Of a stretch of DNA of 64,000 nucleotides, positions 1 to 8,299 are shown piece by piece. A program made the position numbers and the translations under genes. The DNA lies in contig NZ_MASI01000003.1 in assembly GCF_001708935.1 (NCBI RefSeq), forward strand, positions 223,501 to 287,500, written 5' to 3'. Below the pieces are notes generated by a model that saw only the letters and a program-made list of their open reading frames with translations, searched no databases and was not told the DNA's origin. The stretch comes from Methyloligella halotolerans (GTDB lineage Bacteria > Pseudomonadota > Alphaproteobacteria > Rhizobiales > Methyloligellaceae). Every line of letters starts with the position of its first letter. Position 1 is the first letter of the stretch.

Positions 1-63
1 CCCCATGATGATACCGACGGTCGGATTGTTTTCGCCTGCCGATTTTGGCTTGGGCTCGCTCAT
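1..63 (-). CDS. purE: N5-carboxyaminoimidazole ribonucleotide mutase, N-terminal fragment
   Basis: Only the first 21 codons lie in the window; the gene runs off the left edge. On the minus strand an ATG at 63 opens a frame ending in PTVGIIMG, the start of the PurE phosphate-binding motif (VGIIMGSxSD), after a short polar leader. PurE converts N5-CAIR to CAIR in purine synthesis. The DUF465 gene 104 bases upstream on the same strand fits the DUF465-purE-purK order common in Alphaproteobacteria. The call rests on eight residues plus context, so it is good but not certain. Confidence 0.75.
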   Translation of the reverse strand, partial: MSEPKPKSAGENNPTVGIIMG

Positions 64-166
64 CGATCGCTTTCCGGCGCTTCCCGCGCCTTGCTCAGGA
101 AAAGCGCGCGATTATAGGGGCGCGCAATGGCTTGGCAAGGTCGCGCGGGCGGAATCCGGCGGTTGC

Positions 167-373
167 TCAGGCGATGATGTCGGGGAGGAGAATGTCCTCG
201 ATGCGGGCGATCTCATCCTTCAGGACAAGCTTCTTCTTCTTCATCCGCCGCAGCTCGAGCTGGTTGGCGAATCCGGATTCCTCTAGCGCATTGATGGCGC
301 CGTCGAGGTCGCGATGCTCCTGCTTCAAGCGCTCCAACGCCTGGCGGAGCTCTTCAAGCTCCTCGCTTTCCAT
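167..373 (-). CDS. YdcH/DUF465 family small coiled-coil protein
   Basis: This 68-residue protein is almost entirely charged helix: an N-terminal E/L/R-rich heptad stretch followed by the family's RRMKKKKLVLKDEI segment around residues 42-55. That basic KKKKLxLKDE core is the hallmark of DUF465 (YdcH). Function is unknown; members are small cytosolic helical hairpins. An AAGGAC ribosome-binding site precedes the ATG at 373. It lies upstream of purE and is probably co-transcribed. A second DUF465 gene sits at 624-800 in the divergent direction. Confidence 0.85.
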   Translation of the reverse strand: MESEELEELRQALERLKQEHRDLDGAINALEESGFANQLELRRMKKKKLVLKDEIARIEDILLPDIIA

Positions 374-623
374 AGGAGTGTCCTTCCGCCCCTTCTGATG
401 CCGCCGGGCCTGCCAGCGGGATGCTCCCCTGCCTCAAAGGACGGGCGGAGTATCGCGCGGCAAAGGTGGCGTGCGCAAGGCGATGGAGGCGGATTTGCGC
501 AAGGGGGATGGCGCCTTTGTGGCCTTGAAACAATTTGTGAGCGGAGGCGTCGCAAGACCGTTAGACAAGGCCCCGGCGTTGGGTCAAACTCGATAATCCA
601 CCTAACAAAGTGGAGGTCTCACT

Positions 624-800
624 ATGGCGCTTGACGCACATCTCACTGAACTCTCCGAGAAGCACCGGGCTTTGGAGCGGCAGATCGAGCAGGAGGAGGC
701 CAGGCCAATGGCCGATCCGCTCAAGATCACCGACTGGAAGCGGAAGAAGCTGCGGCTCAAAGACGAGATGGAACGCCTCAAGCATCAGACGCCCCATTAG
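624..800 (+). CDS. YdcH/DUF465 family small protein, second copy
   Basis: A 58-residue frame starting at ATG 624, with a good Shine-Dalgarno (TGGAGG at 611-616). It begins MALDAHLTELSEKHRALE and carries the DUF465 core DWKRKKLRLKDEM near residues 38-50, then stops at 798-800. It is divergent from the DUF465 gene at 167-373; the 250 bases between them presumably hold both promoters. Such pairs of DUF465 genes are common in this class. Function is unknown. The short length and strong motif make the coding call secure. Confidence 0.85.
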   Translation: MALDAHLTELSEKHRALERQIEQEEARPMADPLKITDWKRKKLRLKDEMERLKHQTPH

Positions 801-952
801 ACCGAGGGGCCGTTTCTGAGCGCTAGACCGTCGCGGCTGACGGGACGTACGAAGCTCGAACAGACTGATTCAAGAAATGACGGCCTGGCGGCTTCAAGAC
901 TTGCCGGCCCGGGGACGGATTCGCCTCTCGCGTGGCGCGCGCTGCTGTGAAG

Positions 953-1327
953 CTAGATCTCCGGGTCGCCGGTGCCGCTCAGCCAGGCGCGGGCCTCGGC
1001 CATCTGATCGGGCTTGAACTGACGCACCTCGCATTTGGTGAAGGGGGCGACAAGTTCCGACCAGAGATCGAAGATTGTCGCCTCGCACACCACGGCGCAG
1101 CGATCGAAGTCGCGTAGATGGCTCAGGGTGAAGCGGATGTCGTGCCAGAAGGCGCGTGCATCCATGCCCTCGAAGCTCTCGAAGATCTCCATGATGCGGA
1201 CCTCGCCGTGACGGGCGATAAAGGCTTCGAGCTGTTTTGCCACGCGGTCGAACTCTTCGGCCGTGACCTTGCCCGCAATGCGGACCTCCACGGTCTTGGC
1301 GTTGTCGAACTCTTTGTAGCTCAGCAT
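953..1327 (-). CDS. STAS/SEC14 (SpoIIAA-like) domain protein
   Basis: A 124-residue soluble protein. The opening (SYKEFDNAKTVEVRIAGKVTAEEFDRVAKQLE, about residues 3-34) followed by a second beta-alpha unit (GEVRIMEIFESFEGMDARAFWHDIRF) matches the SpoIIAA-like family of the STAS/SEC14 fold. These proteins have no assigned enzymatic role; relatives are thought to bind small hydrophobic or nucleotide ligands. It stands alone between the DUF465 gene and the divergent SH3 gene. No signal peptide or membrane segment is seen. Confidence 0.75.
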   Translation of the reverse strand: MLSYKEFDNAKTVEVRIAGKVTAEEFDRVAKQLEAFIARHGEVRIMEIFESFEGMDARAFWHDIRFTLSHLRDFDRCAVVCEATIFDLWSELVAPFTKCEVRQFKPDQMAEARAWLSGTGDPEI

Positions 1328-1568
1328 TCCGCGGTCTCGAATCCGTCATCTCGGGTGTGTGCCCCGCATGGTACCGGGGCCCGGTGCTACTGCCTAGCGC
1401 GAGATCCGGGTTTCCAGGTTGGATGGGCCGCCATCACGAGCCGAGACCGGTTCAATCACATTTGCGTGCGCACACGCCATCCAACGATCAAACGGGGAAC
1501 GTTTCGATGACATCTTCGTTAATCCGGCAAGCGAAACCCGGAGACCCTTAGAGGGACGGAGTTCTCCC

Positions 1569-2231
1569 ATGCGAATGAACAAGGTCGTTGCTTCTATCTG
1601 GATGGCGAGCGCCGCGATATTCGGGCTCGGCATCTTTCTCATGGCCCAGTCGGCCATTGGTCCGCGCGACATTGCCAATGCGCGAAACACCGAAGCCGCC
1701 ACCACGCTCGAATATCGGGCCGCCATCCGGGAGACCACTGCCCAAAAGCCCCAGGCCAAGGGTCCCGTAGCGGCGCAGAATCCCGCGCCGGAAATCCAAT
1801 CCGTCAGCCTTTCCGATCAGCAGGGCGCGATGCCGCTTCCTTCCAAGAAGGAAGACGCCGACAATTGGGTGAATGTGGCCGGCAAGGATGCGGTGATGCG
1901 TTCGCTGCCCGCAAATGCCGCGCCCATGATTGTCGCTTTCCCGGTTGGCCGAAAGCTGTTCGTCCGCGGCGAGAAGGACGGCTGGACGAAGGTCGAGGAG
2001 CCGAAAACGTCTACCGTCGGCTGGATCCAGGCCGATCAGCTTGCGAAGCCTGGCGAGATGCGCATGGCTCGCCTCGATCGCGAAGGGCGTGGCGTGTCGC
2101 CTGCTCTGGATGAGAGCGAGTCGGCATTCTCCGACGAGTGGGCCATGAAGGTCGAAGACACCCAGGCGCGGCCCGAGCGCCGCCGTAGCGGGCCGCTGGG
2201 CGGACTGCTTCGTCGCGCCTTCGGCCGCTAG
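1569..2231 (+). CDS. Exported or membrane-anchored bacterial SH3-domain protein
   Basis: Start chosen at ATG 1569, preceded by a GGGACGGAG ribosome-binding site; the frame stays open upstream to 1419 but without a good site. The 220-residue product has an N-terminal hydrophobic segment (about residues 5-28) that anchors or exports it, a low-complexity linker, and one bacterial SH3 domain (about residues 95-150: WVNVAGKDAVMRSLPAN ... VGRKLFVRGEKDGWTKVEE ... VGWIQADQL). The tail is basic and ends in RRAFGR. SH3b domains usually bind cell-wall peptides, so a periplasmic envelope role is likely. No partner gene is evident. Confidence 0.75.
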   Translation: MRMNKVVASIWMASAAIFGLGIFLMAQSAIGPRDIANARNTEAATTLEYRAAIRETTAQKPQAKGPVAAQNPAPEIQSVSLSDQQGAMPLPSKKEDADNWVNVAGKDAVMRSLPANAAPMIVAFPVGRKLFVRGEKDGWTKVEEPKTSTVGWIQADQLAKPGEMRMARLDREGRGVSPALDESESAFSDEWAMKVEDTQARPERRRSGPLGGLLRRAFGR

Positions 2232-2252
2232 GATCCGCCGATCTGATTCGAG

Positions 2253-2662
2253 CTAGGCTTTGCTGGACTGCCGCCGCGGCTTCGGACGCGGCGGCATGAT
2301 TCCCGCCGCCTCTCCGCCGTCCCCGAGTGTTTCGCTGAAGGCGGCGATATCCTTCGCCAGGAAGTAGTTCAGGATCGTGCGGATAACCGCGATCGCGGCG
2401 AGCTTGCCGATATCGTCCCAGGTGGGGGCGATGGCCGTGCGCACGATGTCGGCGGCCAAGGCGAATTCCAAAGCGAGCAGGATCCAGGTCGCGAATTTCA
2501 GCCAGATAATCCGGCCCTGATAGGCGGTCGGCTCACGCCGCGCGATGGCGCTGACGAGCAGCACGATCGCCTCCGCGGCGCCATAGGTGACGACGGCCAC
2601 GCGCCCGCCTCGATCGCCACGGCGACGAGTTCGGCGATCTCCTTGAAATTCTCCTCGACCAT
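2253..2662 (-). CDS. DUF1622 family membrane protein, interrupted by a one-base deletion
   Basis: Two overlapping minus-strand frames make one protein. From ATG 2662 the first frame reads MVEENFKEIAELVAVAIEAG, the usual DUF1622 opening. The second continues VAVVTYGAAEAIVLLVSAI through the characteristic TYQGRIIWLKFATWILLALEF helix region and ends at 2253. The break is at about 2602, where restoring one C on the plus strand (GCGGGCGC to GCGGGCGGC on the coding strand) joins them. DUF1622 proteins are three-helix inner-membrane proteins of unknown function. The frameshift matches six others in this window and is probably a sequence error. Confidence 0.7.
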
Positions 2663-2744
2663 CGGGCCGACCGGACCTCTCGATTCGCGAAATACAATCT
2701 TCGGCGATCAGGAGGAGGCCGGCCAAGCCGATTCCTCGATTCGT

Positions 2745-3134
2745 CTACAGCTCTCCGGTCAGGAATTGGGCGCGGCCATGAGCGAAGGACCAGTCGTCGT
2801 CGCCATTCTCAACCAGGCTGACCATAACGTCAGTATCGTCGATCCCGCACTGGGCTTTCAGCTTCTCTACGACGAGACGGTAGAACGCCTCCTTCTGATC
2901 CCGCGGTCGGGGGCGGGTCGTCACGTGAAGGAAGACGACCTTGTCTGTCCGGGAGAAGCCGAGCCCGGTGTCCTCGAAGCGCATATGGGTCTTCGGGTGC
3001 TCGCTCAGGATTTGATAGCGGTCGCCTTCGGGCACCTTGAAGGCCTCGAGGACGGCTTCATGGGTCGCATCCAGAAGGGTGTCGATCTCCGCGTTCGAGC
3101 GGCCTTCGATCACGTCAATTTTGATAAACGGCAT
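2745..3134 (-). CDS. Tautomerase family protein
   Basis: The product is 129 residues if started at ATG 3134, preceded by AAAGGAAA. This start places the catalytic proline directly after the initiator (MPFIKIDVIEGR), as the tautomerase superfamily requires; longer upstream starts would bury it. The body (SNAEIDTLLDATHEAVLEAFKVPEGDRYQILSEH) and the PRDQKEAFYRLVVEKL segment fit the long, MSAD-like tautomerases that act on 4-oxalocrotonate-type or malonate-semialdehyde-type substrates. The substrate cannot be told from sequence. It is monocistronic between DUF1622 and a divergent secreted protein. Confidence 0.85.
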   Translation of the reverse strand: MPFIKIDVIEGRSNAEIDTLLDATHEAVLEAFKVPEGDRYQILSEHPKTHMRFEDTGLGFSRTDKVVFLHVTTRPRPRDQKEAFYRLVVEKLKAQCGIDDTDVMVSLVENGDDDWSFAHGRAQFLTGEL

Positions 3135-3335
3135 GCAAATTTCCTTTTTCTGGGCCTTGCTTCGCAACCTAGCCAGGCGCGCCCCAACGTGACTTTTTAG
3201 CGTTCCGGAGGAACCAGCGTGCGGGGCTAAGGGTTTGTATTTGTGAAGATATCATCTCCTAAGGGCCGTGGGGACCGTCTGGTCGCCGCTGGCCCCTTTA
3301 TTTTTTCCCAATTCAAATCCCGGAAGGAGGAGATC

Positions 3336-3650
3336 ATGAGAAAGATCGCGATAGCAATGACGGCTGCGCTGGGGCTTGGTTTTGCCGCAGCGCCGGCTAT
3401 GGCTGCGCCCGGTGCCGCCACGGCGACCGGCATCCAATCCACCGCCCCGGCTGGCGTCACGAACGTGGGCTGGCGCAACTGCGGACTGTTCGATCGCCGT
3501 TGCCGCGGTGGTGGTGGTGCCGATTTCCGGCTGAGAGCGCCCGGCGTGGGTGTCTATGTCGGGGGCGACCGGGATCGCTATCGTCACCGGTATCACCGTC
3601 ATCACCGCTACGATCACGACCGCCGGTGGAACCGTCGCTGGCGCCGTTAG
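3336..3650 (+). CDS. Small secreted His/Arg-rich protein
   Basis: Start at ATG 3336 behind a strong GGAAGGAGG. The 104-residue product has a classic signal peptide (MRKIAIAMTAALGLGFAAAPAMA, cleavage after AMA) and a mature part with a short Cys pair (CGLFDRRC) and a C-terminal tail dominated by His, Arg, Tyr and Asp. Such tails occur in many rhizobial secreted proteins of unknown role; metal or polyanion binding is possible but unproven. A factor-independent terminator follows at 3698-3729. Confidence 0.75.
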   Translation: MRKIAIAMTAALGLGFAAAPAMAAPGAATATGIQSTAPAGVTNVGWRNCGLFDRRCRGGGGADFRLRAPGVGVYVGGDRDRYRHRYHRHHRYDHDRRWNRRWRR

Positions 3651-3697
3651 GACTAAATCGGATCAGGCTTAGGAGCCTGCCGAAGTCCACAAGAGAG

Positions 3698-3729
3698 GCT
3701 CGCCGAATTTCGGCGGGCCTTTCTTTTTG
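3698..3729 (+). terminator. Rho-independent terminator after the small secreted protein gene
   Basis: A hairpin with arms CGCCGA/TCGGCG (3701-3716), extended by flanking C/G pairs, is followed directly by CTTTCTTTTT. It ends the 3336-3650 transcript and separates it from the sulfotransferase remnant. Confidence 0.8.
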
Positions 3730-3768
3730 TCTGGATGTGCGTAGGGCCGTCTGTGCGACCGCAGATAA

Positions 3769-4011
3769 ATGACCGCTCATGACCGCGAGTGGAACAGGTG
3801 GTTCGACGCGTCAAATATCGATCCGCTGCGGTTCACCTATGAAGATCTCTCCGCGGCACCGATTGTGAGCCTGGGACTATTGCTGGCGCGCCTCGGGTTA
3901 GATGGCCGCGCGGCGGACCAAGTCGAACCCAAAGTCGCGAAGCTGGCGGACAGCATCAACCAGAGCTGGGTGGAACGCTTCGTTTCCGCGGAGAAGGATG
4001 GGGCGGTTTAG
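3769..4011 (+). pseudogene. Stf0-type sulfotransferase C-terminal remnant
   Basis: The 80-residue frame reads WNRWFDASNIDPLRFTYEDL near its N-terminus, then a leucine-rich helix (GLLLARLGL) and WVERF. This matches the C-terminal end of Stf0/trehalose 2-sulfotransferase-like proteins, where W-x2-(W/F)F, IxPLxxxYEDL and the final helix occur in this order. The PAPS-binding N-terminal domain is absent, and a terminator lies immediately upstream, so the fragment has lost its body and probably its promoter. I read it as a decayed gene; a stand-alone small protein cannot be excluded. Confidence 0.5.
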
Positions 4012-4038
4012 CCTGGGGTAACGCAGAAGCGCCCCGCG

Positions 4039-5673
4039 TCACGCCGTGACCGCGTCCGCTTCGTCGCGCAGCTTGAATTTCTGGATCTTGCCGGTGGACG
4101 TGCGCGGCAGTTCCGTGAAGACCACGTAGCGCGGGCATTTGAAGTGGGCGAGCTTCTCGCGGCAATAGGCGATGATCTCTTCCGCCGTCACTTCCGCGCC
4201 AGGCTTGGTCTCGATGAAGGCGCACGGGGTCTCGCCCCATTTCTCATCCTGCTTGGCGACGACGGCCGCGGCGGCCACGCTTGGATGCTTGTAGAGCACG
4301 TCCTCGACCTCAATGGAGGAGATGTTCTCTCCGCCGGAAATGATGACGTCCTTCGAGCGGTCCTTGAGCTGGATATAGCCGTCGGGATGGAGCACGCCGA
4401 GATCGCCGGAATGGAACCAGCCGCCGGCGAAGGCTGCATCGGTCGCCTCGCGATTCTTCAGATAGCCCTTCATCACGATATTGCCGCGGAACATCACCTC
4501 ACCGAGGGTTTCCCCGTCGGCAGGTACCGTCTCCATGGTGTCCGGGTCCTTCACGGTGAGATCTTCCAGAGCCGGATAGCGTACGCCCTGGCGGATGCGC
4601 AGCTTGAGGCGCTCCTCGTCGTCGAGCTCGTTCCACTCCGTCTTCCACTCGTTGAGGGTGGCGGGGCCGTAGGTCTCGGTTAGCCCGTAGAGGTGGGTGA
4701 GCTCGAAGCCTGCCTCGCCCATGGCGGCAAGCACGGCGGCCGGGGGCGGGGCTGCGGCGTGGTTGACGGAGACGGTGTGATCGAAGTCACGCTTCTCGTC
4801 ATCGGAGGCATTCAAGAGCACCGACATGACGATCGGCGCGCCGCTGAGGTTGGTCACCTTATGGTCTGCGATGGCGTCGTACATGGGCTTGGCCCGGACC
4901 GCCCGGAGGCAGACATGGGTGCCGGCGACCAGCGCGATGGTCCAGGGGAAGCACCAGCCGTTGCAATGAAACATCGGCAGGGTCCAGAGGTAGACCGGAT
5001 GAGTCTGCATGCCCGTGGCGATGGTGTTGGCGTAGCACATCAGGGTGGCGCCGCGATGGGTGTAGACGACGCCCTTCGGATTGCCCGTGGTGCCGCTGGT
5101 GTAATTGAGGGAGATGGCGTTCCACTCGTCACTCGGTGGTGACCAGGGGAAGTCGGGATCGCCTTCCTGAAGGAATGCTTCGTAGTCCTCTTCGCCGATC
5201 TTCTCGCCTTCGATGCCGCTTTCCACGTCCTCGTAGGTGAGGATGATCGGCTTCACGCTCGCCTGGGAGAGCGCTTCCTTCATCACGGGCGTGAACTCGC
5301 TATCGACGATGAGGAGCTTCGTTTCGGCGTGGTCCAGCTGGAAGGCGATGATCGCGGCGTCGAGCCGGGTGTTGATGCAGTGGAGCACCGCGCCGGTCAT
5401 GGGGACCGCGTAGTGGGCCTCCAGCATGGACGGCGTGTTGGAGAGCATGACGGAGACGGTATCGCCGAAGCCGATGCCGCGGGCGGTCAGCGCGGAGGCG
5501 AGCTGGCGGGCTCGGGCGTAAAAGGTCCGATACGGAATCCGCTGCGTGCCATGCACGATGGCGGTGTGGTCCGGATAGATCAGGGCCGCGCGCTCAAGAA
5601 AGACCGACGGCGTAAGCGGCTGATAATTGGCCGGATTTGGCCCCAGATGAAAGTCGTAAGGACTCGTACTCAT
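4039..5673 (-). CDS. Acyl-CoA synthetase (AMP-binding, class I adenylate-forming enzyme)
   Basis: At 544 residues this is a full-length fatty/aryl acyl-CoA ligase. It carries the P-loop YTSGTTGNPKG (about 191-201), the adenine-binding YGLTETYGP, the hinge motif GWFHSGDLGVLHPDGYIQLKDR with the catalytic aspartate region, and the C-terminal lysine motif RTSTGKIQKFKLRD. The sequence between resembles the medium/long-chain group often named acyl-CoA synthetase in Alphaproteobacteria. It activates a carboxylic acid to acyl-AMP and then acyl-CoA in the cytosol. The chain length preferred cannot be inferred. It is transcribed alone, upstream of trcR on the same strand. Confidence 0.9.
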   Translation of the reverse strand: MSTSPYDFHLGPNPANYQPLTPSVFLERAALIYPDHTAIVHGTQRIPYRTFYARARQLASALTARGIGFGDTVSVMLSNTPSMLEAHYAVPMTGAVLHCINTRLDAAIIAFQLDHAETKLLIVDSEFTPVMKEALSQASVKPIILTYEDVESGIEGEKIGEEDYEAFLQEGDPDFPWSPPSDEWNAISLNYTSGTTGNPKGVVYTHRGATLMCYANTIATGMQTHPVYLWTLPMFHCNGWCFPWTIALVAGTHVCLRAVRAKPMYDAIADHKVTNLSGAPIVMSVLLNASDDEKRDFDHTVSVNHAAAPPPAAVLAAMGEAGFELTHLYGLTETYGPATLNEWKTEWNELDDEERLKLRIRQGVRYPALEDLTVKDPDTMETVPADGETLGEVMFRGNIVMKGYLKNREATDAAFAGGWFHSGDLGVLHPDGYIQLKDRSKDVIISGGENISSIEVEDVLYKHPSVAAAAVVAKQDEKWGETPCAFIETKPGAEVTAEEIIAYCREKLAHFKCPRYVVFTELPRTSTGKIQKFKLRDEADAVTA

Positions 5674-5809
5674 GCTTTGCCCCCCTACGAGGCGCTAACA
5701 GAGCAAGGGACGTGGCCGGCTTCAATCGGAATATGCGCCGGCCGCCCCGATTCTTGCCCGGCGCTGTTTCGATGTCACGGAGGAGGGGCCTGGCGGCCCC
5801 GCCAACACC

Positions 5810-6733
5810 TCAGCTCTTGTCGTCGTCCTCGTCGTTGTCGCCGGCCTCATCCGTCTCGGGGGTCTCGGCGCTTTCGGTCGTCTTGAAGATATCGTCGGCC
5901 GAAACCTGATCCGACACCTCGGTGACGGGCGGCTCCTGGGGCGATGCGTCGTCCTCGGCCTGCTGGAGCGGATCCTTCGCGAGGTCGTCCTTCAGGTTCT
6001 GCAGCTTCGAGAACACGGAATCGGGATCGGGCGCGTTCGTATCGTCGGTGGTGTAACCGTCGTCGACGAAGGCCTCCGCCTCCTCCTCGAGCACCCGCTC
6101 CGCATCGTCGGCGGAATAGGCCGGCGTGCCGGCCGTCTCCTCGCTCGGGGCGAGGGTGCCGCCGAGCGGCGGTGCGGTTTCGCCGGCGGCCTTGCGCTCG
6201 CGCTCGACGCGGGCGGCTGCCTTCTTCACTTCGGCATCGAGATCGATCTGGGAGCAGAGTCCGAGGGTCACCGGATCCTGCGCCTGGAGATTGGCGGAGT
6301 TCCAATGGGTGCGGTCGCGGATAGCCTGGATGGTCGGCTTGGTGGTGCCCACCAGCCGCATGATCTGTGCATCCTTCAACTCAGGGTGGTTCTTGGTGAG
6401 CCACAGGATGGCGTTGGGCCGATCCTGACGGCGGGAGACCGGCGTGTAGCGCGGCCCGCGCTTGGTCTTCACCTCGGGCACCTCCACCTTCGGCTCGGCG
6501 AGATGCAGCTTGTAGGACGAGTCGTCCTCGGCCTTCTTGATCTCGTCGCGGGTGAGCTGCCCGGCGGAGACCGGGTCCATGCCCTTGATCCCCTGCGCCA
6601 CGTCGCCATCGGCGATGCCCTTCACCTCCAAGACGTGCAGGTGACAGAACTCGGCGATCTGCTCGAAGGTGAGCGCGGTGTTGTCGACCAGCCAGACGGC
6701 GGTCGCCTTGGGCATCAGCGGAATTCGGGTCAT
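5810..6733 (-). CDS. trcR: Cell-cycle transcriptional regulator TrcR (DUF1013)
   Basis: Start set at ATG 6733, giving 307 residues and the conserved opening MTRIPLMPKATAVWLVDNTALTFEQIAEF. The N-terminal two-thirds is the DUF1013 domain: a helix-turn-helix-like first part, then PRYTPVSRRQDRPNAILWLTKNHPELKDAQIMRLVGTTKPTI, which looks like a second DNA-binding unit. The C-terminal third is disordered, rich in Glu/Asp/Pro, ending in an acidic run, and less conserved. In Alphaproteobacteria this family is essential and tied to cell-cycle transcription. With rcdA 2.3 kb away it gives this region a cell-cycle flavour. Confidence 0.85.
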   Translation of the reverse strand: MTRIPLMPKATAVWLVDNTALTFEQIAEFCHLHVLEVKGIADGDVAQGIKGMDPVSAGQLTRDEIKKAEDDSSYKLHLAEPKVEVPEVKTKRGPRYTPVSRRQDRPNAILWLTKNHPELKDAQIMRLVGTTKPTIQAIRDRTHWNSANLQAQDPVTLGLCSQIDLDAEVKKAAARVERERKAAGETAPPLGGTLAPSEETAGTPAYSADDAERVLEEEAEAFVDDGYTTDDTNAPDPDSVFSKLQNLKDDLAKDPLQQAEDDASPQEPPVTEVSDQVSADDIFKTTESAETPETDEAGDNDEDDDKS

Positions 6734-6832
6734 GAGCAGAGCAACCTTATGGCGAAAGAAACCTATTGGAATCCGAGCGGCCTCTCGCCCCCTTCCGGCG
6801 CGAGAGCCTTTTGACAACGATGAAGGGGATGA

Positions 6833-6846
6833 GCCCTATATAGGGC
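6833..6846. promoter_or_regulatory. 14-bp perfect palindrome in the trcR upstream region
   Basis: GCCCTATATAGGGC lies about 100 bases upstream of the trcR ATG. Its TATATA core could be the -10 element of the trcR promoter on the minus strand, with the flanking arms acting as an operator. On the plus strand a TTGACA at 6811-6816 lies 20 or so bases before the same core. Which reading is used cannot be told from sequence alone. Confidence 0.35.
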
Positions 6847-6957
6847 TTGCGGGTTTTCGACGCAAACGCTTCCCGTCGGTTGCATGGGGCTTTTCCCTTG
6901 CACTTGAAGGACGTGTTGCAATCCGCGGCCTGAGCGGCGGTCGTCGCCCGGACTAGC

Positions 6958-7959
6958 CTAGCCGTGCTCCACGCTCAGGACGATCTTGCCGATGTGATGG
7001 GGATCGTCGATCCGCTTGTGGGCTTCGGCCACATCCTTCAGATCGAAGGTCGAGTCCATCACGGGTGCGAGCTTGCCCTCCTCGACGAGGGGCCAGACCG
7101 CGGTCTCGATGGCCCGGGCCATGGCGGCCTTTGCGGCATCCGATTGGGCGCGCAAGGTGGAGCCGGTGAGGGTCAGGCGGCGCATCATCAGCCGGACGAG
7201 ATCCACCTCGACTTTCGAACCTTGCAGGAAGGCGATCTGCACGATGCGGCCTTCGGTGGCCGCGGCGTGGATATCCTTCTCGATGTAGTCGCCGCCGACC
7301 ATATCGAGGATCACGTCTGCGCCGTGGCGGTCGGTGATCTCCTTCACGATGCCGACGAAGTCCTCCTTCTTGTAGTTGATGGCCTTGGTTGCGCCGAGTT
7401 CCTCGCAGGCGTGGCATTTCTCATCGGTGCCGGCAGTCACGATGACCTTGGCGCCTTTGAGGGTGGCCATCTGGATCGCCGTGGTGCCGATGCCGCTGGA
7501 GCCGCCATGGACCAGCAGCCAGTCGCCTTCCTTCAGCTGTCCGCGCTCGAACACGTTGTGCCAGACCGTGAACACCGTCTCGGGCAGGGCCGCCGCTTCC
7601 GTAAAGGAGAGATTCTCCGGCTTCTTCAAGGTGGTGGCTTCAGGCGCCACGGCGTATTGAGCGTAGCCGCCGCCATTCACCAGGGCGCAGACCTCATCGC
7701 CTTCGGCGAAGCGGTTCGCGCCTTCGCCGCATTTCACGATCCTGCCGGCGACTTCCAGGCCGAGGAGGTCGGACGCGTCCTTCGGCGCAGGGTAGAGGCC
7801 CATGCGCTGGAGCACGTCGGGGCGGTTCACGCCTGCCGCATGGACCTCGATCAGAACCTCTCCCTTACCCGGCTCGGGCACGGGGCGCTCGGCGACTTTC
7901 AGGACGTCCGGGCCGCCTTTGTCCTCGGCTTCGATCACGGTCATGGTCGATGGCAGCAT
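6958..7959 (-). CDS. NAD(P)H-quinone oxidoreductase (zinc-independent MDR family)
   Basis: The product is 333 residues from ATG 7959 (GGAGA at the right distance); a second possible start is the ATG at 7944. It has the quinone-oxidoreductase signature region and the NADP-binding Rossmann motif VHGGSSGIGTTAIQMATLKGA in the middle, followed by INYKKEDF and GADVILDMVGGDY. It belongs to the PIG3/QOR group of medium-chain reductases, lacking the zinc-ligand cysteines of alcohol dehydrogenases. It reduces quinones or enones with NADPH. It is divergent from DUF1192, an arrangement frequent in the class. Confidence 0.88.
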   Translation of the reverse strand: MLPSTMTVIEAEDKGGPDVLKVAERPVPEPGKGEVLIEVHAAGVNRPDVLQRMGLYPAPKDASDLLGLEVAGRIVKCGEGANRFAEGDEVCALVNGGGYAQYAVAPEATTLKKPENLSFTEAAALPETVFTVWHNVFERGQLKEGDWLLVHGGSSGIGTTAIQMATLKGAKVIVTAGTDEKCHACEELGATKAINYKKEDFVGIVKEITDRHGADVILDMVGGDYIEKDIHAAATEGRIVQIAFLQGSKVEVDLVRLMMRRLTLTGSTLRAQSDAAKAAMARAIETAVWPLVEEGKLAPVMDSTFDLKDVAEAHKRIDDPHHIGKIVLSVEHG

Positions 7960-8040
7960 AAAGGGTCTCCGATTAGAATGGGCTCGGTCGGTATTGGCGG
8001 CGAGTGTAACGATCTGATGGCCAGATGATAGGAGGTGCAG

Positions 8041-8229
8041 ATGGATTGGAGCGACCTGGAGCCGAAAAAGCCCGAGGTGCACAGCCTGGGCGCCGATCTT
8101 TCCAAGCTCTCCGTGGACGAGTTGAAAGACCTCGCCCAGTCCCTTCGCGACGAGATCGCGCGGGTGGAAGCGGTGTTGGAGGCGAAAAAGGCCTCGAAAG
8201 ATGCCGCGGAATCCGCATTCAAGAGTTAG
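8041..8229 (+). CDS. DUF1192 family protein
   Basis: A 62-residue protein from ATG 8041, with GGAGG at 8031-8035; an in-frame GTG at 8035 overlaps the Shine-Dalgarno and is unlikely. MDWSDLEPKKPEVHSLGADLSKLSVDELKDLAQSLRDEI matches DUF1192, whose members are short, open with a W/D/P-rich segment and continue as a single charged helix. Function is unknown. The family usually sits beside the quinone oxidoreductase and the rcdA-type gene, as here. Confidence 0.85.
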   Translation: MDWSDLEPKKPEVHSLGADLSKLSVDELKDLAQSLRDEIARVEAVLEAKKASKDAAESAFKS

Positions 8230-8250
8230 GGGCGCGGGGTCTTCGGGCGT

Positions 8251-8297
8251 TAAGGATTCGTTTAGGTAAATCGCTGGTTAGCATTAACGAATCCTTA
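8251..8297. repeat. 12-bp inverted repeat with CtrA-like half sites
   Basis: TAAGGATTCGTT (8251-8262) and its exact reverse complement AACGAATCCTTA (8286-8297) are separated by 23 bases. Each arm with its neighbours resembles a degenerate CtrA box (TTAA-N7-TTAA): TTAAGGATTCGTTTA at 8250 and TTAACGAATCCTTAG at 8285. The repeat lies just before the candidate sRNA and upstream of rcdA. It may be an operator or an RNA stem. Confidence 0.45.
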
Positions 8298-8299
8298 GG

